The notes under the pieces: generated by a model
Database searches by the model: none
Told to the model about the DNA's origin: nothing
What the model saw: only the letters and a program-made list of their open reading frames with translations
Position numbers and translations under genes: made by a program
Shown: one piece after another, positions 25,713 to 33,963 of the stretch
Layout of the letters: every line of letters starts with the position of its first letter
Position numbering within the stretch: position 1 is the stretch's first letter
Assembly (NCBI RefSeq): GCF_900323885.1
Contig: NZ_OOHJ01000015.1
Span: forward strand, 1,054,001 to 1,118,000
Source of the DNA: [Actinomadura] parvosata subsp. kistnae
GTDB taxonomy: Bacteria > Actinomycetota > Actinomycetes > Streptosporangiales > Streptosporangiaceae
Reading direction: 5' to 3'
Length of the DNA: 64,000 nucleotides

Positions 25713-26501
25713 ATGGAGCATGAGCAGGCGGCGGCCCGGGCCGGTGTGGTGATCAGGGAGTTGCGGGAGCTCGGCGAGTTCGAGCAGGTCTACCGGCTCT
25801 TCGACGAGATCTGGCATCCGGAGCCCGCGAACGCGCCGGTGACGGTGGAGCTGATGGCCGGGTTCGCGCACACGGGCAACTACGTGGCCGGGGCGTTCGC
25901 GGGCGATGCGATGGTGGGGGCGTCCGTGGGGTTCCTGGCGGCGGACCGGTCGCTGCACTCGCACGTCACCGGCGCCGTCATCGGCAAGGGGGTGGGGTAC
26001 GCGCTGAAGCTGCACCAGCGGGCCTGGTGCCAGGAGCGGGGGCTGGAGCGGATCACGTGGACGTTCGACCCGCTGGTCCGGCGGAACGCCTATTTCAACC
26101 TGGTGAAGCTGGGCGCCCGGCCGGAGGCGTACCTGACGGAGTTCTACGGGGCGATGGCGGACGCGATCAACGAGGGGGACGCTTCCGATCGGTTGCTGGC
26201 GGTGTGGCGCGTTCACGAAGAGGAGAAGGAGAAGGAAGGGGCAGAGGACGCGTACCCGCTGGTGCGGGAGGCGGACGACGGGCAGCCCCTGGTCGCGGAG
26301 GACGCGCGCGGGCGGCGGGTGGTGCTCGTGGGGACGCCGCGCGATGTCGAGCGGCTGCGGCGGCAGGACGCGGCGGCGGCGATGGCCTGGCGGATGGCGG
26401 TGCGGGAGGCGCTGGGCGGCGCCATGGCTGCCGGGGCGCGGGTGACGCGGTTCACGGAGGGCGGCGAGTACGTGGTGGTCATGAACGAGAGAGCGCGGTG
26501 A
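25713..26501 (+). CDS. GNAT-superfamily acetyltransferase-like protein (COG3375 type)
   Basis: 262 residues. The N-terminal half has the GNAT-like pattern IRELRELGEFEQVYRLFDEIW ... GNYVAGAFAGDAMVGASVGFL, then GVGYALKLHQRAWCQERGLERITWTFDPLVRRNAYFNLVKLGA, which matches the predicted acetyltransferase family COG3375. The substrate is unknown. The middle (EEEKEKEGAED) is an acidic, low-complexity linker. The start is a near-upstream ATG at 25713. It is divergent from the SSI-like gene. The final codons (NERAR, stop) are the first copy of the tandem array that follows. Confidence 0.8.
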   Translation: MEHEQAAARAGVVIRELRELGEFEQVYRLFDEIWHPEPANAPVTVELMAGFAHTGNYVAGAFAGDAMVGASVGFLAADRSLHSHVTGAVIGKGVGYALKLHQRAWCQERGLERITWTFDPLVRRNAYFNLVKLGARPEAYLTEFYGAMADAINEGDASDRLLAVWRVHEEEKEKEGAEDAYPLVREADDGQPLVAEDARGRRVVLVGTPRDVERLRRQDAAAAMAWRMAVREALGGAMAAGARVTRFTEGGEYVVVMNERAR

Positions 26502-26640
26502 GTGCATGGCGGCCTCCAACTGGAGATCGCAGCGCGTGCGGTGTCGTCTCCACCTAGAGAGCACCGCGCGTGCGGGTCGCCTTCAACCAGAGAGCGCCGC
26601 GCATGCGGGGTCGTCTCCGACCAGAGAGCGCCGCGTGCCG
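26485..26640 (+). repeat. 34-bp array built from the 3' end of the acetyltransferase gene
   Basis: Five units of 33-35 bp. Unit 1 holds the gene's last codons and stop (GAGAGAGCGCGGTGAGTGC), followed by AACTGGAGATCGCAGCGCGT, ACCTAGAGAGCACCGCGCGT, AACCAGAGAGCGCCGCGCAT and GACCAGAGAGCGCCGCGTGC. Each ends with a GTCGTCTCC/GTCGCCTTC-like tail. An AT-rich stretch (GGTAATTAACTAGG) after it probably belongs to the next promoter. Confidence 0.8.
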
Positions 26641-26720
26641 GATGGTAATTAACTAGGTATTCCACCACTGTTTCGGGTCTCTGTAATGTGGCGGATAAGC
26701 AAGCAAGCAAGGAGATCCGC

Positions 26721-28148
26721 ATGGCGGAATTCACCCCCACCGTTCCTGCGAGAGTCCTACCGGCCGTCGCCGTCCGCGACCTGCCGGAGCCGCCTCGGTC
26801 GACGTGGCGCATCATCGGCCCCGGTCTGGTGGGCGCCGGTGTCGGGCTGGCGTCGGGCGAGTTCATCCTGTGGCCGTACATCGCCTCACAGGTCGGCCTG
26901 GTCTTCATCTGGGGCGCGGCGATAGGCATCATCACCCAGTGGTTCCTGAACATGGAGATCGAGCGCTACACGCTGGCCACCGGCGAGACCGCGCTGACCG
27001 GTTTCAGCCGTATGTGGAAGCACTGGGGCCTCGTCTTCGTGATCATGACGTTGTGCTCGAACCTGTGGCCGGGCTGGGTGACCACGTCCGCGACCATGGT
27101 GACGTACCTGACGGGCTCGGGCCAGGGCTCGGTGCGGTGGATCGCGATCGGCATGTTGCTGGTGATCGCGATCGGGCTGACCATGGCGCCCGTGATCTAC
27201 GTCCTGCTCGAACGGGTCATCTTCGTGAAGATCGCGCTGGTGGCGACGTTGATCGTGGTGGCGATCCTGTTCGCGATCAACGCGGACAGCTGGCTGGAGC
27301 TGGGCAAGGGCCTGACCGTCGGGGCCAGGTTCCCGGTGCCGCCGCTGGACTTCGCGGTGCTGATGGGCGCCATCGCGTACGCGGGCGCGGGCGGCGGCCA
27401 GAACCTGTGCCAGAGCAACTGGATCCGCGACAAGGGCTTCGGCATGGGTCTGTACGTCCCGCGCCTGGTCAGCCCCGTGACCGGCCAGGAAGAGGCGGTC
27501 TCCTCGACCGGTTTCCAGTTCGCGCCGACGAAGGAGAACCTGGCGCGCTGGAAGCAGTGGTGGCGTTTCGCGAACGTCGAGCAGGCGTGGACGTTCGCCG
27601 TGGTGTCGTTCCTGACGATCGCGCTCATGTCGATGCTGGCCCACTCCACCGTGTTCGGCCGGCCGGGGCTGGAGAACAGCATCGGCTTCCTCAAGGTGGA
27701 GGGCCAGGTGCTGCAGGGCAGCGTCGGTACGTGGTTCGGCGTGCTGTTCTGGGTGATCGGGGCGCTGGCCCTGTTCGCCTCGGCCATGGGCATCGTCGAC
27801 TACACCTCGCGCCTGGCCTCCGACACGATCAAGACGGTCTACCTGCGGGACAAGCCCGTCTCGGTGAACCGGGTCTACTTCTACACGGTGTGGGCGATGG
27901 CGCTGATCGGCATCGCCATCCTGCTGGCGGGCCTGGACCAGCCGCTGATCCTGCTGGTGTTCTCGGCGTGCTTCGCGGCCGTGATGATGTTCGTGTACTC
28001 GATCCTGCTGATCGTGCTGAACCGGCGGGCGCTGCCGGAGGCGCTCAAGGTGCGTTCGTACCGGCTGGGGGCGCTGATCTGGTCGGTGGCGTTCTTCGGG
28101 ACGCTGACCGTGATCGTGGTCATCCAGCAGGCGGGGAAGCTCTTCTGA
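26721..28148 (+). CDS. Nramp-superfamily membrane protein lacking the DPGN metal motif
   Basis: 475 residues from the ATG at 26721, preceded by AAGGAG (a GTG at 26688 lies before it). About 11-12 membrane segments. The N-terminal part IIGPGLVGAGVGLASGEFILWPYIASQVGL is alignable with Nramp TM1, but the metal-ligand motif DPGN is GAGVG/ASGE here, and there is no MPHN-type motif in the TM6 region (AYAGAGGGQNLCQSNW instead). It belongs to a divergent Nramp-like clade, and its substrate is probably not a divalent metal of the usual kind. A large loop (about residues 245-290) lies between helices. It is followed by a SoxR/MerR-type promoter and a quinone reductase fusion. Confidence 0.8.
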   Translation: MAEFTPTVPARVLPAVAVRDLPEPPRSTWRIIGPGLVGAGVGLASGEFILWPYIASQVGLVFIWGAAIGIITQWFLNMEIERYTLATGETALTGFSRMWKHWGLVFVIMTLCSNLWPGWVTTSATMVTYLTGSGQGSVRWIAIGMLLVIAIGLTMAPVIYVLLERVIFVKIALVATLIVVAILFAINADSWLELGKGLTVGARFPVPPLDFAVLMGAIAYAGAGGGQNLCQSNWIRDKGFGMGLYVPRLVSPVTGQEEAVSSTGFQFAPTKENLARWKQWWRFANVEQAWTFAVVSFLTIALMSMLAHSTVFGRPGLENSIGFLKVEGQVLQGSVGTWFGVLFWVIGALALFASAMGIVDYTSRLASDTIKTVYLRDKPVSVNRVYFYTVWAMALIGIAILLAGLDQPLILLVFSACFAAVMMFVYSILLIVLNRRALPEALKVRSYRLGALIWSVAFFGTLTVIVVIQQAGKLF

Positions 28149-28150
28149 AG

Positions 28151-28181
28151 TTGACCTCAACCGAGCTTGAGGTTGCACACT
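28151..28181 (+). promoter_or_regulatory. SoxR/MerR-type promoter with 18-bp operator
   Basis: TTGACC (28151-28156) and CACACT (28176-28181) are separated by 19 bp, the long spacer typical of MerR-family promoters. The operator CCTCAACCGAGCTTGAGG (28155-28172) has the SoxR half-sites CCTCAA/TTGAGG with a 6-bp centre. The predicted start of transcription lies next to the ATG at 28189, so the mRNA would be nearly leaderless. Confidence 0.7.
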
Positions 28182-28188
28182 CGGCGGC

Positions 28189-30105
28189 ATGAAGGTTGTC
28201 GAGGTGACGAAGTTCGGCGGTCCCGACGTGCTCGTGGCCAAGCGGGTGCCAGAGCCCGTGGCGGGGCCGGGGCAGGTCGTGATCGGTGTGTCGGTGGTGG
28301 ACGTGATGTCCATCGACGCGCAGCTGCGGGCCGGGTGGGGGCGTGACTGGTTCCCCGCCCGGCCGCCGTTCGTGCCCGGCACGGGCGTGGCCGGGCGGGT
28401 GATCTCGGCCGGTGACGGTGTCGAAGCCGGGTGGGTGGGACGGCGGGTGGCCGCGCTGCTCCCCGGCGGCGGCGCCTACGCCGAGCGGGCCGTGGCCGGG
28501 GTGGAGACGCTCGTCGCGGTGCCCGACGAGGTGCCGCTGTGGCAGGCGGCGGCGCTCGTCCAGGTCGGGCCCGCGGCACTGAGCCTCGTCGAGGCGGCCG
28601 AGCTGCGGCCGGGCGCGCGGGTGCTGGTCACGGGGGCCGGTGGCGCGCTGGGTCTGGCGCTCGTACGGCTGGCGAGCGCGGCCGGCGCCCGCGTGACGGC
28701 GGCGGCGCACGGCCAAGCCAAACGGGCGGCGGCCCTGGAGGCGGGAGCGGCGCAGGCCGTGGACTACCCGGAGCTCGCGGGGAGTTCCGAGGGCGTGCGG
28801 GACGACGGGGCCGGCGCGGGGAGCTCCGGCGGCGTGCGGGACGACGGGGTCGCCGCGATGAGCTTCGAGGTCGTGTTCGACGGGGTCGGTGGGGAGGTCG
28901 GCGCGGCGGCGTTCGAGCTGGTCGCGTCCGGCGGCCGGTTCTTCGCGTACGGGGTGCCGAGCGGCTCCGTGGCGCCCGTCGATCCCGCGGAGGCCGGGCG
29001 GCGCGGCGTCCGGCTGATCGGCATGGAGCAGGTCCAGTTCGCCCCCGACGAGTTCAGGCGGCTGGCCGAGCGGACGTTCAAGGAGGCGGCGGCGGGCCGG
29101 CTCGCGACCGCCGTGGGCCTGGTCGTGCCGCTGGAGCGGGCGGCCGAGGCGCACGCCGCGCTGCAGTCGCGCGAGCTGGTCGGCAAGGCGCTGCTGGTGG
29201 CGAGCGCGCGGGCGGCCCGGTACAGCCGGCACGGCGGGCCGGAGGTGCTGGAGATAGTGGAGGTCCCGCTGCCGGAGCCGGGCCCCGGCCAGGTGCGGGT
29301 GGCCGTCAGGGCGGCGGGCGTGAACCCGATCGACTGGAAGCTGCGCCGGGGCTTCCGCGGCGCCGCGCCGGACGGGCCGCAGGGCACCGGCATGGAGCTG
29401 GCGGGCACGGTGGACGCGCTCGGCCCTGGCGTGCGCGGGCTGCGGCTCGGCGACCCGGTGTACGGGCAGGTGGCGCCGGGAGCGGTGGCCACGCACGCGA
29501 TCGCCGAGGCCGAAGCCCTGGCGCCCAAGCCGGACGATCTCACGTACGAGGAGGCCGCCGCGCTGCCCGTGGCGGTCGAGACGGCTCGGCGCGCCCTGCG
29601 CGACCTGGGTGTCGAGGAGGGGGAGACGCTGCTGATCCACGCGGTCGCGGGCGGCGTCGGCCTGGCCGCCGCGCAGCTCGCGCTCGCCCAGGGCGTCACG
29701 GTCATCGGCACGGCGAGCGAGCGCCACCACGACTTCCTGCGCGGCCTCGGCGTGCGTCCCGTGGCCTACGGGGAGGGGCTGGAGCGGCGCCTGCCACCGT
29801 CCGTCGATCGGGTGCTGGACGCCTCGGGCCGGGGCGAGCTGGAGCTGTCGGTACGGCTGACCGGCGACCCGAACCGGGTGATCACGATCGCGGACCGGGA
29901 CGGGGCGCAGCGGCTCGGGGTGCGGTTCTCGACCGGCGACGGGGCCGCCGCGGCGGCCCGCGCCCTGCGCGAGGCGCCGCACGTGCGGCTGCCGGTCGCC
30001 GAGGTGTTCCCGCTGGAGCGCATCGCGGACGCCCACCGCCGCAGCGAGGAGGGCCACTTCCTGGGCAAGCTGGTGATCAGCACCGCTTCCTGGGCAAGCT
30101 GGTGA
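28189..30105 (+). CDS. In-frame fusion of two zinc-independent MDR quinone oxidoreductases
   Basis: 638 residues made of two medium-chain dehydrogenase/reductase units. Unit 1 (~1-335) runs from MKVVEVTKFGGPDVL with FVPGTGVAGRV and the NADPH motif VTGAGGALGLALVRLA. Unit 2 (~338-630) begins RYSRHGGPEVLEIVEVPLPEPGPGQ and has VNPIDWKLRRG, GTGMELAGTV and HAVAGGVGLAAAQLA. Neither unit has the catalytic zinc ligands. The junction has no linker, so two adjacent genes seem to have fused. An internal duplication SSEGVRDDG/SSGGVRDDG expands unit 1 after the Rossmann start. The C-terminus was changed by a 29-bp duplication (see repeat). Activity is probably NADPH-dependent reduction of quinones or enones, under redox-type regulation. 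A sequencing error removing a stop is not excluded. Confidence 0.85.
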   Translation: MKVVEVTKFGGPDVLVAKRVPEPVAGPGQVVIGVSVVDVMSIDAQLRAGWGRDWFPARPPFVPGTGVAGRVISAGDGVEAGWVGRRVAALLPGGGAYAERAVAGVETLVAVPDEVPLWQAAALVQVGPAALSLVEAAELRPGARVLVTGAGGALGLALVRLASAAGARVTAAAHGQAKRAAALEAGAAQAVDYPELAGSSEGVRDDGAGAGSSGGVRDDGVAAMSFEVVFDGVGGEVGAAAFELVASGGRFFAYGVPSGSVAPVDPAEAGRRGVRLIGMEQVQFAPDEFRRLAERTFKEAAAGRLATAVGLVVPLERAAEAHAALQSRELVGKALLVASARAARYSRHGGPEVLEIVEVPLPEPGPGQVRVAVRAAGVNPIDWKLRRGFRGAAPDGPQGTGMELAGTVDALGPGVRGLRLGDPVYGQVAPGAVATHAIAEAEALAPKPDDLTYEEAAALPVAVETARRALRDLGVEEGETLLIHAVAGGVGLAAAQLALAQGVTVIGTASERHHDFLRGLGVRPVAYGEGLERRLPPSVDRVLDASGRGELELSVRLTGDPNRVITIADRDGAQRLGVRFSTGDGAAAAARALREAPHVRLPVAEVFPLERIADAHRRSEEGHFLGKLVISTASWASW

Positions 30106-30220
30106 TCGGCAACGATCCGGCGTAGGGCAGAACGCAAGCAAGCCGGTGATCGGCACCGCTCCGGCGTAAGGCAGAACGCGGGCAAGCCGGCGATCACCAC
30201 GGCTCGGGCCGTAATGCGGA
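30058..30220 (+). repeat. Four-copy repeat of the oxidoreductase 3' end
   Basis: TTCCTGGGCAAGCTGGTGAT occurs at 30058 and again at 30087, 29 bp on. Diverged copies follow: GGTGATCGGCACCGCTCCGGCG then TAA (about 30140-30170), and GGCAAGCCGGCGATCACCAC (about 30180). The second copy reads FLGKLVIGNDPA-stop, likely the ancestral C-terminus; the first duplication shifts the frame and gives the present ending ASWASW. Confidence 0.8.
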
Positions 30221-30256
30221 AGCCACCTTGCCGCATGAGCGGGCACACTGGTGCTC

Positions 30257-31213
30257 ATGCTGGAAACCTCGGCCCGCCTGCTCAAGCTCCTCTCCCTCCT
30301 CCAGGCGCACCGCGACTGGTCCGGCCCCGAGCTGTCGGCCCGGCTCGGCGTCTCCACGCGGACGATCCGCAACGACGTCGAGCGCCTGCGTTCGCTCGGC
30401 TACCCGGTGCACGCCACCCCGGGCGTGGCCGGCGGTTACCGGCTGGGGGCGGGGGCGGCGCTGCCGCCGCTGCTGCTGGACGACGAGGAGGCCGTCGCGG
30501 TGGCGGTGGGGCTGGGCCGGGCGGCCGGGGGCGGCGTGGAGGGGATCGAGGAGAGCTCGGTGCGCGCGCTGGCCAAGCTGGAGCAGGTGCTGCCGTCGCG
30601 GTTGCGGCGGCGGGTGAGCGCGCTGAACGCGTACACGGTGCAGATCCCGGGCAGCGCGCCGTCCGTGCCGCCGGAGGTGCTGACCACGATCGCGAACGCC
30701 GCCCGCGACCACGAGGGCCTGCGTTTCGACTACACGGCCCACGAAGGCGAGCCGACGGTGCGGAACGTGGAGCCGCACCGCCTGGTGCACCGGCGCGGCC
30801 GCTGGTATCTGGTGGGCTACGACGTGGACCGTGACGGCTGGCGCACGTTCCGGGTGGACCGGATACGCCTGCGCACGCCGTCGGGGCCGCGCTTCACGCC
30901 GCGCGAGCTGCCGGGCGACGGCGACGTGGCGGCGTACGTGGAGAAGGGGCTGAACACGGCGATGTGGCGGTACCGGGCGACGGTGCTGCTGCACGCGCCC
31001 GCCGAGCGGATGCGGGAGCTGCCGCTCGGCCTGGAGGTCGAGCCGGTGGACGAGGGCACCTGCGTGCTGAAGCTGGGCGGTGACGACCTCAACGGGATCG
31101 CGGTGTGGGTCGGGTTCATCGGCGTGGACTTCGAGGTGCTCGACCCGCCGGAGCTGGCCGAGCACGTCCTGGGGCTGTCGGAACGCTACCGGCGGGCGGC
31201 CGGGGGCCACTGA
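30257..31213 (+). CDS. WYL-domain transcriptional regulator (YafY type)
   Basis: 318 residues. It has the same architecture as the regulator at 23.2 kb: an N-terminal winged helix (LLKLLSLLQAHRDWSGPELSARLGVSTRTIRNDVERL as its extent), then GGYRLGAGAALPPLLLDDEEAVAV, the WYL domain (LRFDYTAHEGE ... VEPHRLVHRRGRWYLVGYDVD) and a WCX-like C-terminal domain. The start is the ATG at 30257, with a GTG two codons before. About 45% of residues look alike in the two paralogues by eye. The target is unknown; adjacent candidates are the upstream oxidoreductase fusion and the downstream C45 gene. The last codons and stop are repeated downstream. Confidence 0.92.
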   Translation: MLETSARLLKLLSLLQAHRDWSGPELSARLGVSTRTIRNDVERLRSLGYPVHATPGVAGGYRLGAGAALPPLLLDDEEAVAVAVGLGRAAGGGVEGIEESSVRALAKLEQVLPSRLRRRVSALNAYTVQIPGSAPSVPPEVLTTIANAARDHEGLRFDYTAHEGEPTVRNVEPHRLVHRRGRWYLVGYDVDRDGWRTFRVDRIRLRTPSGPRFTPRELPGDGDVAAYVEKGLNTAMWRYRATVLLHAPAERMRELPLGLEVEPVDEGTCVLKLGGDDLNGIAVWVGFIGVDFEVLDPPELAEHVLGLSERYRRAAGGH

Positions 31214-31349
31214 GGAGGCGGGCGGTCGGGAGCCGCTGAGGAGGCGGGCGGTCGGGGGCCGCTGAGGAGGCGGGCGGTCGGGAGCCGCTGAGGAGGCGGG
31301 CGGTCGGGGGCCGCTGAGGAGGCGGGCGGTCAGTGGCCGGTAAGGGGCC
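31194..31349 (+). repeat. 26-bp tandem array from the WYL gene 3' end
   Basis: Six units at exactly 26-bp spacing (starting at 31194, 31220, 31246, 31272, 31298 and 31324), each of the form GGGCGGTCGGGGGCCGCTGA plus GGAGGC. Unit 1 is the gene's end (GGGCGGCCGGGGGCCACTGA), so each unit carries the stop-codon TGA. The best-preserved example of the 3'-end arrays in this window. Confidence 0.92.
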
Positions 31350-31378
31350 GGTCAGCGGGGCGGGCGAGGCTTCCGTCC

Positions 31379-32494
31379 ATGAAGAACATGACCCGCGTGG
31401 CAGGCGGCAAGGACGACTTCCAGCTCGTCACCCACCTCACCCTCACCGGCGGCCAGTACGAGATCGGCAAGGCCCTCACGCAGGAGGCGCGCCGGCTCGG
31501 CTGGTCCCCCGCGCCGATCGACCCGGTGGTGGGCCGGGCGCGCAGGGCCTGGTTCGAGCGGCACTGGCCGCAGCACCACGCCCGCATGGACGGCGCCGCG
31601 GCGGTGCTGGGCCTCGACCCGGACCAGGACGAGCTGGTCCTCGACGACCAGGGCTACGTCCCCGAGGGGTACGGCTGCTCGGCCCTGTGGATCCCGCCGT
31701 CGGCCGCGGCGGACGGCCACGGCCGGGCGGGCCGCAACTACGACTTCTTCCCGGGGACCACCAGCGAGATCATGGGCGGCGAGCCGCGGCCGGGCGAGCT
31801 GCCCATGGCCTCCCGCCCGTACGTGATCACCACACTCCCGGACGAGGGGCTGTCGTCGGTGGTGCTGACGATGTCGGCGCTCGACGGCTGCATGGACGGC
31901 ATCAACTCGGCGGGCCTGGCCGTCATGCTGCTGATCGCCGACATCGAGAACGCCGAGCCGCCCCGGAGCTTCGCGCCGCAGGTGGGGGTGAACAGCGTGC
32001 AGCTGCCCCGCTTCCTGATCGACACGTGCGAGAACGCCGACCAGGCCAAGCAGGCGCTGCTGGGCGCCAAGCAGTACGACCACGGCATGCCCCTGCACTA
32101 CCTGGTGGCCGACGCACACGGGCAGGCGTTCGTGTGGGAGCGCGGCAGGGACGGCGTCGAGCACATCGTCGAGTTCGGCGACGGCCCGCTGTGCGTCACG
32201 AACCATCTGCTGCACCGCCACCCCGACCCAATGAACCTGCCGGAGGACACCGGGTCGAGCTTCGCCTCCTACGGCCGGCTGCGCACGTTGTACGAGCGCA
32301 GCAAGGGCGCCACGATGTCGGCCGGCGACCTGCGGGCGAGCATGCGCGCGGTCGCGCAGCCGGAGGACGCGGCCGTGCCGTTCCGCACCCTGTGGAGCAG
32401 CGTCTTCGACACGGCCGACCGCACCTTGTCCACCCGCTTCTACCTGGGTGAGGGCGGGCGTTACAGCGAGGAGCTGGTGTTCCCGGCGAGGTAG
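31379..32494 (+). CDS. C45-family autoproteolytic acyltransferase/hydrolase-like protein
   Basis: 371 residues, Ntn-hydrolase fold of the C45 (acyl-CoA:6-aminopenicillanate acyltransferase)/choloylglycine-hydrolase group. YGCSALWI (about residue 98) holds the expected nucleophile Cys, exposed after self-cleavage before it. GRNYDFFPG (about residue 119) and later Asn/Arg elements (GINSAGLAVMLL, CVTNHLL) follow the family pattern. Family members act on amide bonds (penicillin, bile salts, N-acyl amino acids). The substrate here is not known. The 3' end overlaps the convergent AMP-ligase gene by 34 bp. Confidence 0.85.
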   Translation: MKNMTRVAGGKDDFQLVTHLTLTGGQYEIGKALTQEARRLGWSPAPIDPVVGRARRAWFERHWPQHHARMDGAAAVLGLDPDQDELVLDDQGYVPEGYGCSALWIPPSAAADGHGRAGRNYDFFPGTTSEIMGGEPRPGELPMASRPYVITTLPDEGLSSVVLTMSALDGCMDGINSAGLAVMLLIADIENAEPPRSFAPQVGVNSVQLPRFLIDTCENADQAKQALLGAKQYDHGMPLHYLVADAHGQAFVWERGRDGVEHIVEFGDGPLCVTNHLLHRHPDPMNLPEDTGSSFASYGRLRTLYERSKGATMSAGDLRASMRAVAQPEDAAVPFRTLWSSVFDTADRTLSTRFYLGEGGRYSEELVFPAR

Positions 32495-33963
32495 TCGGCG
32501 CGCACCTTGGAGCGGGACAGCTTGCCGGTGGGGGTACGCGGGAGCGCCGCCCGGTACTCGATCACCTTCGGCTGCTTGAACCGGGCGATGCGCGGCCCGC
32601 AGTGCTCCATCAGCTCGGCCGTGAGCTGGGGGCCCGGCTCGACGCCGTCGGCGGGCTGCACGAGGGCGACCACGTTGTGGCCCCATTCCTCGTCGGGCAC
32701 GCCGATGACGGCCACGTCGGCCACGGCGGGGTGCTCCAGCAGGGCGGCCTCGATCTCGGCGGGGTAGATGTTCACCCCGCCGGAGACGATCAGGTCGGTG
32801 CGCCGGTCGCACAGGAACAGGTAGCCGTCCTCGTCGAGGTAGCCGATGTCGCCGGGGGCGTACCACTCCCCTCTCTTGCTGGCGGCGGTCTTGGCGGGGT
32901 CCTTGCGGTACTCGAAGGAGCCCATGCTGGACTTGACGTAGATCATGCCGGGCTCGCCGGGCGGCAGCTCCTGGCCGGCGTCGTCGAGGATCCTCGCCTC
33001 GAACGTGGGCGCGGGCCGGCCCACGGTGCCCGGTCTGGCGAGCCAGTCGTGCGGTTTGACGGAGAAGGCGATGGTGGACTCGGTCGAGCCGTAGTACTCG
33101 TACAGGACCGGCCCCCACCACTCCATGATCTGCCGCTTGACGGCGACGGGGCAGGCGGCGGCGGTGTGGATGACCTGGCGCAGGCTCGACACGTCGTACT
33201 TGTCGCGGACGTCCGGCGGGAGCTGCAGCATCCGGTGGAACATGGTCGGCACCATCATCGCGTTCGAGACGCGGTGCCGCTCGATGAGCTCCAGGATGTG
33301 CACCGGGTCGAACCGGGGCGTGATCACGACGGTGTGCCCGAGGTGCAGCGCGAACTGGGCGTGCGCGCAGGGCGCGGAGTGGTACATCGGGGAGGTCACG
33401 AGGTGCACGTCGTCGCCCGGCTTCAGGTCCACGACCTCGCCGACGAACCACGTGTAGAGCGGCACGATCGCCTCGGGCTCGGCGCCGGGCAGCCTGCGCT
33501 GCACGCCCTTGGGGAAGCCGGTGGTGCCGGAGGTGTACCACATGACGGCCCCGGCGGTCCGCCCGCCGGGCGCGCCGGTGGGCTGCCCTTCGGCCAGCCC
33601 GTCCGTGCCGACCTCGGCGCCGGGCACGGCCTGGTCGGGGCCGGTGACGACGACCTTGGCGTCGCAGTCGCCCAGGATGTACGCGATCTCCGCGTCGGTC
33701 AGGTGCCAGTTGATCGGCACGTAGTACAGCCCGATCTGCCCGGTCGCCATGACCATGACCAGCGCGTCCACGCCGTTGGGCAGCACCCCGGCCACCACGT
33801 CCCCGGTGACCAGGCCGCGGGCGCGCAGGCCGTGCGAGACCTGGTTGACGCGGGCGAGCAGGTCGCCGTAGGTGACGCGGGTGTCGTCGGTGTCGATCAC
33901 GGCCAGGCGGCCGGGGTCGGCCGCGGCGATGGCGTAGAAGCCCGGCAGCTCGCTGACGTCCAT
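32461..33963 (-). CDS. Acyl-CoA synthetase (FadD17-like)
   Basis: 500 residues. ANL-superfamily elements: the P-loop YTSGTTGFPKGVQR (about residue 153), YYGSTESTIAF, the hinge-proximal GDIGYLDEDGYLFLCDRRTD and the C-terminal PRTPTGKLSRSKVR with the catalytic Lys. It adenylates a carboxylic acid and makes the CoA thioester. Together with the two acyl-CoA dehydrogenase genes upstream it recreates the gene order fadE26-fadE27-fadD17 of mycobacterial cholesterol catabolism, so a steroid side-chain substrate is plausible. The ATG at 33963 overlaps the preceding stop by one base (TGATG), which settles the start; the longer open frame upstream is a shadow. The end overlaps the C45 gene. Confidence 0.9.
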   Translation of the reverse strand: MDVSELPGFYAIAAADPGRLAVIDTDDTRVTYGDLLARVNQVSHGLRARGLVTGDVVAGVLPNGVDALVMVMATGQIGLYYVPINWHLTDAEIAYILGDCDAKVVVTGPDQAVPGAEVGTDGLAEGQPTGAPGGRTAGAVMWYTSGTTGFPKGVQRRLPGAEPEAIVPLYTWFVGEVVDLKPGDDVHLVTSPMYHSAPCAHAQFALHLGHTVVITPRFDPVHILELIERHRVSNAMMVPTMFHRMLQLPPDVRDKYDVSSLRQVIHTAAACPVAVKRQIMEWWGPVLYEYYGSTESTIAFSVKPHDWLARPGTVGRPAPTFEARILDDAGQELPPGEPGMIYVKSSMGSFEYRKDPAKTAASKRGEWYAPGDIGYLDEDGYLFLCDRRTDLIVSGGVNIYPAEIEAALLEHPAVADVAVIGVPDEEWGHNVVALVQPADGVEPGPQLTAELMEHCGPRIARFKQPKVIEYRAALPRTPTGKLSRSKVRADYLAGNTSSSL

